Positions 9,925-20,899 of a stretch of 58,076 nt of DNA are shown one piece after another. Made by a program: the position numbers and the translations under genes. The notes beneath the pieces are model-generated. The model did not search any database. It was given only the letters and a program-made list of their open reading frames with translations, and was not told the origin of the DNA. The stretch's first letter is position 1. Every line of letters starts with the position of its first letter. The stretch covers positions 1 through 58,076 of the forward strand of contig JAFGXF010000012.1 in NCBI GenBank assembly GCA_016936755.1, given 5' to 3'. This DNA comes from Anaerolineaceae bacterium. GTDB taxonomy: Bacteria; Chloroflexota; Anaerolineae; Anaerolineales; Anaerolineaceae.

Positions 9925-10197
9925 CTATTTTTTCCTTAAGTTGAGTCGCTCTGTGACTGCCAGATAGCGGGGGTAATCCGAGCGACGCAGGTAAGTAAGC
10001 AGCCTGCGGCGCAGGCCAACCATCTTGAGTAATCCACGGCGTGAACTCTCATCGTGCTTGTTGGCACGCAAATGATCGGTCAGAAGACTGATGCGTTTGG
10101 TGAGGATCGCGATCTGGACATCCGGTGATCCGGTGTCACTCTCGTGGCGATGATAATCTGTGATGATCTGATTCTTTATTTCCTTATCGAGCGGCAT
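9925..10197 (-). CDS. rpsO: Ribosomal protein S15
   Basis: A primary binding protein of the 16S rRNA central domain. The 90-residue product from the ATG at 10197 matches the normal S15 length and carries the family signature ([15 protein letters not shown], and the [22 protein letters not shown]-like core). A longer frame to 10272 adds 25 residues not found in S15 and is rejected. A GGAG box lies upstream at a somewhat long spacing. The gene precedes pnp as in many bacteria. Confidence 0.97.
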   Translation of the reverse strand: MPLDKEIKNQIITDYHRHESDTGSPDVQIAILTKRISLLTDHLRANKHDESSRRGLLKMVGLRRRLLTYLRRSDYPRYLAVTERLNLRKK

Positions 10198-10300
10198 GAC
10201 GTCTGCTTCTCCTTCTATATTTTTACCGGTCCATACTTCAACCGTGCAGGTCTCCATGCCCGCAGCTTTCACCGCGGACAGGACCAGTCATAGGAAGGCT

Positions 10301-10306
10301 ATTATA
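10301..10306 (-). promoter_or_regulatory. Putative -10 box of rpsO
   Basis: The minus strand reads GGTTATAATAGCC, a consensus -10 hexamer about 105 bases before rpsO. The -35 position has only a weak match, so the leader start near 10294 is tentative. Confidence 0.45.
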
Positions 10307-10487
10307 ACCGAAAACGATGGAATGGAAATAGTCCATCGGCGAAACAAACATATGATTAAAAACAGTGAATCGATGAAATCACCATGATATCCCGCTTTTC
10401 TGGGCAATATCTCAGGGGATGGCATCTTGGGCTTACGCTATATATTCTGAGTGATAAGAGGGGTTAACAGCTGATAATTCAATTTCC

Positions 10488-11282
10488 CTATTTGATACTT
10501 GACCGTAAAAGGTCCCGATCCTCCTCTCGCAGCAGGCTGACACATCCACGTAAAAATCGCTTGGTCTCCGGTGTCTGGCGTTTGGCAGCCAATTCCTGCA
10601 GGTAAAACAGTGTTTCTCCCGGACTTCGCTGATAAAGCGCCACGACCATGTTTTCGAGATCGGTCATCAGGTAACTGGCGGGCTTAACCGGCAGCGGGGT
10701 CAGCAGCTTAAAGACATCCGGCAGTGCATCTACCGGCACCAGTTGGATAAAGTGACATAACGCTCGTAAACCAATTGATTGCTGTTGAATGCTGCTGTCT
10801 TTCAACCAGGTCAGGATTACCTTGCGGAACAACCTTGGATCATTCTCCATCAAGGTTTTGGCTGTTTTCTTCAACAATACATCAATCAGCAGGCGATCCT
10901 CAACTGGTTTCGCCCACGCGATCAACCTGTCAGCCACCAAACCCACGGATGATGGTGGCAATGCTGCCAGTATGCCGGCGGCCAGCAAGCGTGGTTCGTG
11001 ATATGTATCCCGCCATAACCACTCCCCCAGCGCCACAGCGGTATCCGGCTGCTCCTGACAGTAAGCCGCCAGTTCATTCATAATCTGTGTAATTACGGCT
11101 GGATGGACGCGGTATTGTTTCTGGATGGGATCAAGTGCCACCAGACGTCCCGGGCGGCGTGCACGGTCGGCATAGAAATCCAACAGATCAGCCAGTGAAC
11201 GGGTGAATTGCTCCGGCTGGCTGAAATGCTCGATCAGGCGGGCAACCTGTATTCGTAAGCGGGTGATCTGAATTGCGGGCAT
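10488..11282 (-). CDS. HEAT-repeat protein, possibly DNA alkylation repair (AlkD) family
   Basis: A 264-residue all-alpha protein whose spacing of helices and conserved phrases (LGEWLWRDTYHEPRLLAAGIL, QQQSIGLRALCHFI) resembles the AlkC/AlkD HEAT-like fold that embraces alkylated DNA. The catalytic Trp/Asp set of AlkD cannot be assigned with confidence, so it may be a non-enzymatic relative. It begins 18 bases after the proS stop and is the last gene of the fusA2-like to proS string. No terminator hairpin is obvious after it. Confidence 0.5.
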   Translation of the reverse strand: MPAIQITRLRIQVARLIEHFSQPEQFTRSLADLLDFYADRARRPGRLVALDPIQKQYRVHPAVITQIMNELAAYCQEQPDTAVALGEWLWRDTYHEPRLLAAGILAALPPSSVGLVADRLIAWAKPVEDRLLIDVLLKKTAKTLMENDPRLFRKVILTWLKDSSIQQQSIGLRALCHFIQLVPVDALPDVFKLLTPLPVKPASYLMTDLENMVVALYQRSPGETLFYLQELAAKRQTPETKRFLRGCVSLLREEDRDLLRSSIK

Positions 11283-11300
11283 ATCCTCCCCTGGTTTTGC

Positions 11301-12755
<1,455 letters not shown>

Positions 12756-13286
12756 TTATCGATTTAATAAAGTGATTGCCTGTTTAGCTGAATCGGCAAA
12801 AATCAACTGTTGTTCACCGCTTTCTGGCAGGTATAAGGCATGTTCTTTTTTAAAAATGTCCATCACCCGTTTCCAGCTTTGACCGACGAGGATCAGCGGC
12901 CTGGATGGCACGGCATGGATGATCAATAAATTCCATACCAGGCTGATCTCAACCAGCGTCCCGGGTCCGCCCGGTAGTGCCATCCAGGCATCGCTTTCAC
13001 GGATTAAAACATTCAACCGATCGAACAATGTCTTTTCACATCTGATCTCACTTACCCAGCGGTTCGCGCAGATCGGCCGCCAATCTTCAATTTCCTGGCA
13101 GGTGACACCAATGACATGAGCACCCGCTTCTGAAGCACCACGGGAAACGGCTTCCATAACACCCACATATCCGCCGGTGACCACCACATGCCCGGCTTTA
13201 CCAAGCAGTTCACCCAGTTGTTGCGCTTCAAGGTATGCCGGTTGACCGGGTTGCGGGGCAGACCCGCCAAAAACCGATACCTTCAT
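12756..13286 (-). CDS. LOG-family (TIGR00730-like) Rossmann protein
   Basis: Carries the LOG signature PGGPGTLVEISLVWN, including the PGGxGTxxE motif used for catalysis in cytokinin riboside 5'-monophosphate phosphoribohydrolases, and an N-terminal nucleotide-binding loop (VFGGSAPQ, TGGYVGVMEA). Family members hydrolyse nucleoside 5'-monophosphates such as AMP; some are mis-named lysine decarboxylases. At 176 residues it is a typical small member. Its ATG overlaps the stop of the MazG-like gene (ATGA), so the two are translationally coupled, which suggests a shared role in nucleotide clean-up. Confidence 0.82.
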   Translation of the reverse strand: MKVSVFGGSAPQPGQPAYLEAQQLGELLGKAGHVVVTGGYVGVMEAVSRGASEAGAHVIGVTCQEIEDWRPICANRWVSEIRCEKTLFDRLNVLIRESDAWMALPGGPGTLVEISLVWNLLIIHAVPSRPLILVGQSWKRVMDIFKKEHALYLPESGEQQLIFADSAKQAITLLNR

Positions 13287-13618
13287 ACCTGACCCTTGCC
13301 CTTCTCGGTATCCCAGGAACGCATGGCGTTGATGTTCAGCTTTTTCAGTGCAGCCTTTTCAAGATCGACACCGCTCAACAGTGCCAATTGAAGCAGGTAT
13401 AGAAACACATCTGCCAGCTCGTCTTCAATTGCAGAAGACTCGCTGGTTTCTCCACACCATTGAAAATGCTCAAGTACTTCTGCTGCCTCCAAAGAGAGCG
13501 AAATAGCCAGGTTGCGGGGGGTCTGTGGCCGGGGACTGTTAATTTCATACCAGCCTTTGGAGCGAACAAACGCATCCATTCTTTGGGTTAATTCCGGGAT
13601 GTCCATAATGGTTTGCAT
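13283..13618 (-). CDS. MazG-like nucleotide pyrophosphohydrolase
   Basis: The 111-residue all-alpha NTP pyrophosphatase shows the EAAEVLEHFQW motif followed by EDELADVFLYLLQLA, giving the ExxE(12-28)ExxD metal-binding pattern of the MazG / dCTP pyrophosphatase superfamily. Such enzymes remove non-canonical or excess dNTPs, releasing pyrophosphate. The start may be the ATG at 13618 or the in-frame ATG at 13606. It overlaps the LOG-family gene by four bases. Confidence 0.85.
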   Translation of the reverse strand: MQTIMDIPELTQRMDAFVRSKGWYEINSPRPQTPRNLAISLSLEAAEVLEHFQWCGETSESSAIEDELADVFLYLLQLALLSGVDLEKAALKKLNINAMRSWDTEKGKGQV

Positions 13619-13657
13619 TATATCTTTAAACCGCCCCCCAGCCTTTCTGGGATGCGG

Positions 13658-13909
13658 CTAACCATGAATGGCGTCCAATGCATGTTGCGCACTGGCAACC
13701 TGCTCCTCATGCCAGCCATTCTCCTTAACCATACGTTCCAGATGTGCCAGCAAGGCGGTTTGTTCGTCAGTGTTCAACTGCAGCCAGGTATTCAGGACCC
13801 GTTCGTGATCACACGACAGGATCTCATCCCATATACCTTCAGGTGAAAGCAGTTCTGATGCTCCCATAATTAATGCCAACTGCGGAGCTCTGTACTGTTT
13901 TCCGTCCAA
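13658..13909 (-). CDS. Small hypothetical protein in the fusA2-proS string
   Basis: The reading frame opens with a TTG and gives 83 residues; an ATG start at 13867 would leave 69. It is acidic and helical, with conserved-looking blocks (SPEGIWDEILSCDHERVLNTW, HLERMVKENGWHEEQ). It sits 27 bases after the EF-G-like gene and 39 before the MazG-like gene on the same strand, which supports real coding. Family not recognised. Confidence 0.55.
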   Translation of the reverse strand: MDGKQYRAPQLALIMGASELLSPEGIWDEILSCDHERVLNTWLQLNTDEQTALLAHLERMVKENGWHEEQVASAQHALDAIHG

Positions 13910-13936
13910 AGCCCCGCAGCCATTTATTGATCCAGG

Positions 13937-16009
13937 TTATTCTTCCTTGTGACTCTCAAGTTCCTTCTGACGTGCAGCCACGATCTCAGTCGTGATGTGC
14001 GACGGTACCAGATCATAGACAGACAGTTCCATGGTGAAGATACCACGACCACCCGTTATGGAACGCAGCTGGGTCGTATAACGCAACATCTCAGCCAGCG
14101 GGACGAGCGCTGAAACCACTGAACGACCCCGCTCTGTATTCATGCCCTGCACTTTGGCACGGCGCGTGTTCAGGTCACCCAAGACATCACCCATGTTGGC
14201 TTCTGGGACGGTGATCCTGACGTTCATAATTGGTTCGAACAAGACCGGGCCAGCTTCCTTAAATGCCTGCTTGAATGCCTCACGACCGGCGATTTCAAAC
14301 GCAACCGGTTTGGAATCAACCGGATGCTCCTTGCCATCGTATACCGACACTTTTACCCCATTGACTGGATAACCGGCAATAATGCCTTCTTTCATGGTGG
14401 CAATTATTCCCTTTTGAATCGAAGCGCTATAGCTTTGTGAGATCGCGCCACCAAAGACATCCCAGGAGAATTCAAAGTCCTTATCCGGAGAGGGTTCGAC
14501 CCGCAGCGCCACCTCACCGAATTGACCGGCACCACCAGTCTGTTTCTTGTGGCGATAGGTGGCATCACCTTTTTTCGTAATAGCCTCACGGTAGGGTACT
14601 TTTGGTTCCTGAATGGTCAAACCGACCTGGAACTTATGCTCTGCCCGGCGAATGGCAACATCAATATGTTGATCACCCATCCCCTGCAAGACAGTCTGGT
14701 TCGTGGAGGGCTCCATGTGCCAGCTGATGGTCAAATCCTCTTCACACAGCCGGGTAAGCGTGGTACTGATCTTGGCAGAATCCGCCTGAGTCTTGGGGAA
14801 GATGGCCACCTGATAAAGAGCATGCGGGTACTCCGGTTTGGGTAACTCAAGCGGGTGGGTCTTGTCACAAAGGGTGTTGCCAGTCGCAGTGTCACTCAGC
14901 TTGGCAACCGTTCCAATATCACCAGCATGGATAACCTTGACTGGAATGTTCTCCTTGCCACGTGGGATGGATAACCCGCCCAGACGCTCCTCGATACCCT
15001 TACTCTGGTTCCAGATGCGCGAATCGGCACTCATCATGCCGGAATAGATACGAAAGAAAGTTTGTCTTCCCACAAATGGATCGGCTGTGGTTTTCCAGAC
15101 ATAGGCAGCCAGTGGACCACTGTCAATCGGCTTCAACTCTTCATCCCCCGTCTTGCCCTTGGCGATCACAGCCGGTCCCATCGTTGGTGAAGGCATCAAA
15201 TTTACGATGATATCCAACAATGGACCGATTCCGATCTCAGCTGCACCAGATGAAACCAATACTGGCACAAATGCAGATTTTTGAACGCCGGCAGCCAGAC
15301 CCTTGAGGATCTCTTCAGGGCTTAGTTCGCCTTTGTCAAAATACTTCTCCATGAGAGCATCATCTCCCTCAGCAGCAACCTCCACCAGGTTCTTGTGAGC
15401 TTCTTCAGCTGCCTGTTGGAGATCTGCCGGAATGGCCTCGGTGGTTTTGCCATCTCCCTTGAAGGCTTTCATCTCAAGCAGATCGATCACACCCTGGAAG
15501 GACTGTCTCTCACCCCATGGAAGTTGGATCGGGATCAGTCTGATCTCGGAGAACTCCTGCACGGAGCTCAGGACTTTAGTAAAGTTTGCATTCTCGCGAT
15601 CCATTTTATTTATGATCAGAAAGCGTGGCAGGTTGAATTGGTCACAGTATTGCCAGGCAATCTCGGTGCCAACTTCAAGTCCTGCCACCGAATCTACTAA
15701 AACCAGTGCGCCCTCAACAACTCGCAAGGCTGATACAACCTCCCCCACAAAATCGGTGTAACCTGGTGTATCCAGGAAATTAAGTTTGCAATCCTTGTGT
15801 TCGATCGGAATGACCGACGTATACAATGAGATGCCGCGCCGCTGTTCTTCCTCATCGAAGTCCGACAGACTGGTTTTATCTTCGATTCTGCCGAGACGGG
15901 TTGTCACACCCGTGTAATGCAGAAATGCTTCGGTCAATGTGGTCTTTCCAGAACTGGAATGTGAGGCGAGTGCGATATTACGGATGAATTCAGTGGTATA
16001 TTCTTTCAT
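13937..16009 (-). CDS. Elongation factor G-like GTPase (EF-G paralogue)
   Basis: A 690-residue translational GTPase with the five-domain EF-G plan: P-loop SHSSSGKTTL, switch II DTPGYTDF, NKMD guanine motif, then domains II-V including the Arg-rich domain IV strand and LQGMGDQHIDVAIRRAEHKF. The P-loop is not the AHIDAGKTT of true EF-G, so it belongs to the EF-G-like group of unclear role (translation stress or ribosome-associated). The ATG at 16009 has AAGG upstream and matches the start of homologues; a longer frame to 16117 adds unrelated residues. It leads the string ending at 10488. Confidence 0.88.
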   Translation of the reverse strand: MKEYTTEFIRNIALASHSSSGKTTLTEAFLHYTGVTTRLGRIEDKTSLSDFDEEEQRRGISLYTSVIPIEHKDCKLNFLDTPGYTDFVGEVVSALRVVEGALVLVDSVAGLEVGTEIAWQYCDQFNLPRFLIINKMDRENANFTKVLSSVQEFSEIRLIPIQLPWGERQSFQGVIDLLEMKAFKGDGKTTEAIPADLQQAAEEAHKNLVEVAAEGDDALMEKYFDKGELSPEEILKGLAAGVQKSAFVPVLVSSGAAEIGIGPLLDIIVNLMPSPTMGPAVIAKGKTGDEELKPIDSGPLAAYVWKTTADPFVGRQTFFRIYSGMMSADSRIWNQSKGIEERLGGLSIPRGKENIPVKVIHAGDIGTVAKLSDTATGNTLCDKTHPLELPKPEYPHALYQVAIFPKTQADSAKISTTLTRLCEEDLTISWHMEPSTNQTVLQGMGDQHIDVAIRRAEHKFQVGLTIQEPKVPYREAITKKGDATYRHKKQTGGAGQFGEVALRVEPSPDKDFEFSWDVFGGAISQSYSASIQKGIIATMKEGIIAGYPVNGVKVSVYDGKEHPVDSKPVAFEIAGREAFKQAFKEAGPVLFEPIMNVRITVPEANMGDVLGDLNTRRAKVQGMNTERGRSVVSALVPLAEMLRYTTQLRSITGGRGIFTMELSVYDLVPSHITTEIVAARQKELESHKEE

Positions 16010-16116
16010 ACAGCAAACCTTCCAAATCAGGATGATATTGTTAAAGCCATCCGACATGGTAGGTACAGCCGTATTCCATATGCAAAGATAATGCTCTACC
16101 CGTGGACAGCCTGTCA

Positions 16117-16122
16117 ATTATA
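16117..16122 (-). promoter_or_regulatory. Putative -10 box of the EF-G-like gene
   Basis: The minus strand reads GATATAATTG; the -35 match is poor. The box lies between two copies of CCTGTCA (16110-16116 and 16131-16137), 21 bases apart, which might be a binding site. Confidence 0.35.
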
Positions 16123-16167
16123 TCAGGTTGCCTGTCATTTACATCATAATCCAGTCACAAACAATCG

Positions 16168-16743
16168 ATGAGTTCAGTCATCAAAAAACTTACTTATGCC
16201 CTTTGCTATCTGGGCCATCCTCCATGGGATACCGGGGTATCCCCTCCCGAGTTGTTGGCCTTCATACACTCACACCCGCCTGGTCGCGCGCTTGACATGG
16301 GCTGCGGTACCGGAACCAATCTGGTCACCTTGGAACAACACGGCTGGCAGGTCAGCGGAATCGATTTTTCCGGTTATGCAGTGAAAAGAGCGCTCAAACG
16401 GATGTCATTACTGAATCTGAAGGGGCAGGTTTGGAAAGGCGATGTGTCCCGCCAGCTGCCAGTTGAAGGCTTTTTCGATTTGATCCTCGATATCGGTTGT
16501 TATCATGGTCTTTCTCCTGCAGAAAGACTGGGTTATCGAGAGAATTTGGAGATACACCTGGCCCCCGGTGGAAGTTTTCTAATCTATGCGCATTGCCAAT
16601 CACCAGAAAGTGGAAAAGCAACCGGTATTTCCCAGACGGATATTGATGAATTTTCAAAATTATTGGATGTTCAATCCATCCATCAAACCAACGACCGCTG
16701 GAGTCGCCAGACTTCCTGGATGCTCTTCACCAGGAACACCTGA
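16168..16743 (+). CDS. Class I SAM-dependent methyltransferase
   Basis: The 191-residue protein has the Rossmann motif I ALDMGCGTGTNLVTLE, motif II with the acidic residue GIDFSGYAV, and post-motif LILDIGCYHGL and LAPGGSFLIY. This is the small-molecule type methyltransferase family (TehB / UbiE-like); the acceptor cannot be told. It is divergently placed from the EF-G-like gene and ends one base before the convergent GNAT gene. Confidence 0.85.
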   Translation: MSSVIKKLTYALCYLGHPPWDTGVSPPELLAFIHSHPPGRALDMGCGTGTNLVTLEQHGWQVSGIDFSGYAVKRALKRMSLLNLKGQVWKGDVSRQLPVEGFFDLILDIGCYHGLSPAERLGYRENLEIHLAPGGSFLIYAHCQSPESGKATGISQTDIDEFSKLLDVQSIHQTNDRWSRQTSWMLFTRNT

Positions 16744-16744
16744 T

Positions 16745-17296
16745 TCATTCTCCCAATAGCTTCTCCATCCGCCAGGAGGGCTCATTGACAGTTTGCCAGA
16801 CCCCATTATGATCAGGATACGACCACTGACCGGCATCCGGTCCGGTGACACGATAACCAAGGCGCTTATACAAGCGGAGGGCCTTGTGGTTATCCTGAGT
16901 GATATTTAAAGTAACAACTTTAAAAGCGCGTCGTACCAGGTCGGCTTCCACCACTTTCATCATGAAGGATCCCAAGCCTTCACAACGGTATTCCGGGCGG
17001 ATACGGAAGGCATGCAGGTATGCCCGCTCAGAACCATCCGCCAGTTCGGATACATCCGAATCCAATTGGATGAATAACTGCCCGATCACACCATGACCCT
17101 GATGCTCGGCCACCCACAAGACTGACTGGCCCATCAGGCTGCGCTCATAGGCATTTTGATATATCGCCCGAAAGTGTGTATATTCCCCATCCCATTCAAG
17201 GGCTGGCAGATCAGACTGACGTAAACGGCGGATGATCACTTGATCCAGCCAGTCAGGCTGCTGTTTAACTTGGGAGTGGGTGCTTTGTTCCATCAT
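16745..17296 (-). CDS. GNAT-family N-acetyltransferase
   Basis: A single GNAT domain with motif A LHAFRIRPEYRCEGLGSFMM and motif B DNHKALRLYKRLGYRVTG. The start is taken at 17296 (or the adjacent ATG 17293) because AAGG precedes it; this overlaps the end of the DHH/CBS gene by 32 bases, so translation is coupled to it. Longer N-terminal extensions in frame would run deeper into that gene and are not supported. Substrate unknown. Confidence 0.83.
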   Translation of the reverse strand: MMEQSTHSQVKQQPDWLDQVIIRRLRQSDLPALEWDGEYTHFRAIYQNAYERSLMGQSVLWVAEHQGHGVIGQLFIQLDSDVSELADGSERAYLHAFRIRPEYRCEGLGSFMMKVVEADLVRRAFKVVTLNITQDNHKALRLYKRLGYRVTGPDAGQWSYPDHNGVWQTVNEPSWRMEKLLGE

Positions 17297-19955
17297 TACT
17301 GCCTTTTTCCTCAAGCAGTTTTTGTAATAATGCCGCTTCCTCATCCTTGCTTGATATCGTCCCATCCAGCCAGGCAGTTCGCAGTTCCCCCAGGATGGTG
17401 CGATAACGTGGAGAAGGTTTTAATCCCATGCGGGTCAGATCCGCACCGCTGACACCCGGTTGGACATGGCGCAATTTGACAGCATACTGTTCCAGCTTTT
17501 CAGCAAATACTTTATCCGGACTGACCAAGCGTGCAGCCAGAATGGCCAGCATTGGTTGGTGTTCAAGCATACCAACCAGCGCGGCTGGTGTGATGCCATT
17601 AATTTCCCTCTGACGATCCAGTAAAGCCACACTGGCCATCAGCGCAGAACGGATCACTGCCGGGAGACGCAACCGCGAACAGACCTTCTCAATATTATCT
17701 GAAGATATCGGACCCAACCACACAAGCCAGTTAACAGCCAACTGGACCGGCATGCCAGCCACTTCGGATGGCAGGTCCCACTTTGCCATCATATCAGGTG
17801 TGATAATAACCGGTATCTGTGACTTCTCGTGTTGCAGACGGCCCAGTTCAGGGTGAATGGCTGTAAGTACCCCTAGCCTGGCCAATCGCTCCAGAATGGA
17901 ACTTGCCCGTGTCTCCTGCAAGATCAGGTTGAATTCATGCCGCAACCGGTCACCAGAAACCCGCTTGATCACTTCGAAAGCATTTTCCATCAACTCCAAT
18001 GTGCGCTTTTCAATCTTGAACCCGAAGCGCTGCTCAAATCGAGCTGCCCGCAGCAGACGCGTGGGATCATCCACGAATGAAAGCGAGTGCAACACCCGGA
18101 TGATACCCTTGCGTAAATCCTTCAATCCGCCCCAGTAATCCAACAATTCACCATAGTGGTGCCCATCCAGACGCAGCGCCATGGTATTGATGGTAAAATC
18201 GCGCCGGTGCAGGTCCAATTTAATGCCACTTGTCTCCACTGTTGGCAGTGCCGTCGGGTAATCGTAGAACTCGGTGCGCGCACTGATCAGGTCAAGACTT
18301 TCAGGTAATTCCATTTCATTTCCTGTATTGGTCTTATCCAATCGTTTAACCAAGTCATCCCTCACCTTGCTGATGAACCACTTGGCAGTGCCAAAACGGG
18401 CATGTGTGATCGTTCGCCCACCATATTCTTTTGCCAGACGGCGCCCTAAAGATGGCGCATCTCCCTCGACCACAAGGTCAAAATCAATACCGGATCGATC
18501 GAGCAATAAATCGCGTACGAAGCCACCCACGATGTAGACAGCCATATGCAGCTCTTCTGCCATCGCCACCACCGCCTTTAACAATGCCAGGCGTACCGGT
18601 GGCAGACTGCCTTCCAGCTTATCTGCCAGGTTGATGCGTCGCCGTGTGACTTGCATTGGCGTCAGGATCTTGATCAAGTCGGTACGGGTGGCAATTCCAA
18701 TCACTTTTCCAGATCCGGGTTCAACCACGGGAATCTGCCCCCAGCCACTCGATACGATCAAATCCCGTAACTGGTCGATGGGTGCATCCGCCTGGATCAC
18801 GACCTGCCCGGCTTCCATCAAGTTGGCAGCTGGAAGGTTCATTTTATGAGAGACTGCGCGATCAACCACCCTGCGGGTTAATAGACCCAACACACGACCG
18901 TCCTCCAAAACTGGAAAGCCCTCATAACCGTAACGTTGCATTAATGCCAGCGCTTCATCAGCAGGTGTTGTGGGTTCTATCAGACGTGGATTTTTAGACA
19001 TGATCTGTCCAACGGTAATCACAGGTGGAATTTCAGTTTTAATGACCTCCAATAGTTCCCCGCTCAACCGGGTAAGTGCTGCAGGGCGATCGTTTTCAGG
19101 TATGCCTTCCATCTGAATCAGACACGAAGCTGCGCGATCATGCCCTCCCCCACCGAATCGGGAGAGAATACGGGCGACATTTACTTTATCACTGATTGAA
19201 CGCGCCACAATGCGGATGCCTTCTCCGGTTAGAACCAGAATGAACAGGCCATCCGGATCAAGCACCTCACGCATCTTGTGAGCGATGGAGGAAATCTCGT
19301 CAGTGAGAGATTCAGCAGACACCTGCGTCAAGACCACACGCTGCCCCTGGATAAGATGTGTATTGCAGGTGTCCATCAGACGCTGGTAGACACAACGTTG
19401 GTCTGGTGAAAGTGGCGGATCGAGGAATTGACTCAGTATCTTTAAACTGGCTCCATGATCGATCAACCAGGCGGCTGCCTTGATATCTCGTGAAGTCGTA
19501 CCTGCATAGGAAAGTGAGCCGGTATCTTCATATATTCCCAGTAATAACAGTGTAGCCTCAACTGTGGAGAGATGATTGCCATCTTGTCCGGCCATGTTTT
19601 CTATCAACAATGTGGTTGTTGCCCCTACATTATCAATGGTCAACTTCCATCCTTCAGGCAACTCTTCACGTTTGGGATGATGGTCAATCACTGCCACGGC
19701 AGTATGTTTCGTGAAACCTTTAATGGTCACCAGGGATTGCGTATCGACCAGTGTGACAGCTTCAATCGCATCAGAAGTCAGATCACGGGCATCCACAAAT
19801 GGCAGATCGGTAGCATATAGCGTCAGGTATGCCCGTACATTACGGTTCATACGACGTGGCAGAACCGCTACAGCACTTTCATCCATGAGTCGGGCTCCCA
19901 GCAGGGCGGCCAGGGCATCAAAATCCGCCTGTTCGTGGGTCAGGATCACACGCAT
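17265..19955 (-). CDS. DHH - CBS - poly(A) polymerase fusion (tRNA nucleotidyltransferase type)
   Basis: A large 896-residue fusion. Residues 1-180 are a DHH phosphoesterase (DFD at 11-13, DHH at 91-93), 220-310 a DHHA1 domain with GGGGH at 268-272, 313-430 a CBS pair that usually senses adenine nucleotides, and 465-890 a class II nucleotidyltransferase with GGFVRD at 477-482 and the catalytic DFD at 491-493, plus its RNA-binding helices. Homologues with this build add A or CCA to tRNA 3' ends; the DHH part may be a nanoRNase-like phosphodiesterase. The start at 19955 directly precedes the first DHH strand (MRVILTHEQADFDAL). The upstream frame to 20048 lacks support. Confidence 0.9.
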   Translation of the reverse strand: MRVILTHEQADFDALAALLGARLMDESAVAVLPRRMNRNVRAYLTLYATDLPFVDARDLTSDAIEAVTLVDTQSLVTIKGFTKHTAVAVIDHHPKREELPEGWKLTIDNVGATTTLLIENMAGQDGNHLSTVEATLLLLGIYEDTGSLSYAGTTSRDIKAAAWLIDHGASLKILSQFLDPPLSPDQRCVYQRLMDTCNTHLIQGQRVVLTQVSAESLTDEISSIAHKMREVLDPDGLFILVLTGEGIRIVARSISDKVNVARILSRFGGGGHDRAASCLIQMEGIPENDRPAALTRLSGELLEVIKTEIPPVITVGQIMSKNPRLIEPTTPADEALALMQRYGYEGFPVLEDGRVLGLLTRRVVDRAVSHKMNLPAANLMEAGQVVIQADAPIDQLRDLIVSSGWGQIPVVEPGSGKVIGIATRTDLIKILTPMQVTRRRINLADKLEGSLPPVRLALLKAVVAMAEELHMAVYIVGGFVRDLLLDRSGIDFDLVVEGDAPSLGRRLAKEYGGRTITHARFGTAKWFISKVRDDLVKRLDKTNTGNEMELPESLDLISARTEFYDYPTALPTVETSGIKLDLHRRDFTINTMALRLDGHHYGELLDYWGGLKDLRKGIIRVLHSLSFVDDPTRLLRAARFEQRFGFKIEKRTLELMENAFEVIKRVSGDRLRHEFNLILQETRASSILERLARLGVLTAIHPELGRLQHEKSQIPVIITPDMMAKWDLPSEVAGMPVQLAVNWLVWLGPISSDNIEKVCSRLRLPAVIRSALMASVALLDRQREINGITPAALVGMLEHQPMLAILAARLVSPDKVFAEKLEQYAVKLRHVQPGVSGADLTRMGLKPSPRYRTILGELRTAWLDGTISSKDEEAALLQKLLEEKGSNDGTKHPLPS

Positions 19956-20058
19956 AACCGTATTGTATCTCACTCCTGCATATGCAAGGGAACAGTAATC
20001 ACCACTGAGAAGGGTAAAAACAATCATCTGGTAGCTGTTCTTTATCATCTGGAATGAT

Positions 20059-20064
20059 TACAAT
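20059..20064 (+). promoter_or_regulatory. Putative -10 box of the ThiF operon
   Basis: TACAAT lies 17 bases before the ATG at 20081, with a weak TGTTCT 17 bases upstream. If used, transcription starts near 20072, which argues for the later ATG as the start of the ThiF-like gene. Confidence 0.35.
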
Positions 20065-20080
20065 TGGAAAATATCGACCC

Positions 20081-20896
20081 ATGGACATATTACTGATCCC
20101 TGAAGAAATCAGCCGTTATTCCAGAAACATATCACTCCCACAAGTGGGTTTGCATGGTCAGAAGAAATTAAAAGCCGCTTCTGTCTTGATCGTCGGTCTG
20201 GGTGGATTGGGGTCACCGGCTGCCATTTATCTTGCAGCCGCCGGGGTGGGTCATCTCGGGCTGGTGGATGGGGATCTGGTCGAATCCTCCAATCTGCAGC
20301 GTCAGATCATTCATTCCACGGCAGCCATTGGACAACCCAAAACGAAGTCTGCACTGGCACATTTGCGACAGTTAAACCCGCATATACATCTGGACACCTA
20401 CCAGGAACATTTAACCAGAGAGAATGCTTTGGAGTTGATAAAACCCTATCAGATCATTTTGGATGCCACCGACAACATCCCCTCACGTTACCTGCTGAAT
20501 GATGCCTGCCACCTGACCAACAAACCGCTGGTTCATGGGAGTGTCTATCATTTCGAAGGGCAGGTCAGTATCTTCGATACAAATCGGGGAGCCTGTTACC
20601 GATGTGCCTTTCCTGCGCCCCCGGCAGATAGAATCAACCCGGAAGCACGCGGGGATGGTGTGCTGGGTGTACTGCCTGGCATGATTGGCATCATCCAGGC
20701 CACCGAAACAATAAAATTATGCCTGGGTATCGAACCATCATTAGTGGGGGTGTTGTTAATCTATGATGCTCTGCAACTATCGTTTCAGAAGATTCAATTA
20801 CACAAGAATCCCGCTTGCCCGCTATGTGGTATGAAACCCACCATCACCAGCCTGGATGATGCCACTTATCACGATCCCCGCAAGATCAAGGAGTGA
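20081..20896 (+). CDS. ThiF/MoeB/HesA-family E1-like adenylyltransferase
   Basis: Activates the C-terminal glycine of a ubiquitin-like sulfur carrier by adenylation. Visible are the ATP loop GLGGLGSPAAIYLAAAGVG, the metal/ATP DATDN motif, and the zinc pair CYRC and CPLCG of MoeB/ThiF enzymes. The conserved catalytic-Cys region reads NPEARGDGVLGVLPG, without the usual Cys that precedes GVLGP. No rhodanese domain is present, and no ThiS, MoaD or Moe gene is nearby, so thiamine versus molybdopterin cannot be decided. An earlier ATG at 20054 is possible. First gene of a five-gene plus strand operon. Confidence 0.85.
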   Translation: MDILLIPEEISRYSRNISLPQVGLHGQKKLKAASVLIVGLGGLGSPAAIYLAAAGVGHLGLVDGDLVESSNLQRQIIHSTAAIGQPKTKSALAHLRQLNPHIHLDTYQEHLTRENALELIKPYQIILDATDNIPSRYLLNDACHLTNKPLVHGSVYHFEGQVSIFDTNRGACYRCAFPAPPADRINPEARGDGVLGVLPGMIGIIQATETIKLCLGIEPSLVGVLLIYDALQLSFQKIQLHKNPACPLCGMKPTITSLDDATYHDPRKIKE

Positions 20897-20899
20897 TAC

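Noticed and set aside
16110-16137. Two CCTGTCA copies 21 bases apart before the EF-G-like gene
   Set aside because: Short and possibly chance; no matching copy elsewhere in the window was found to support a regulator site.
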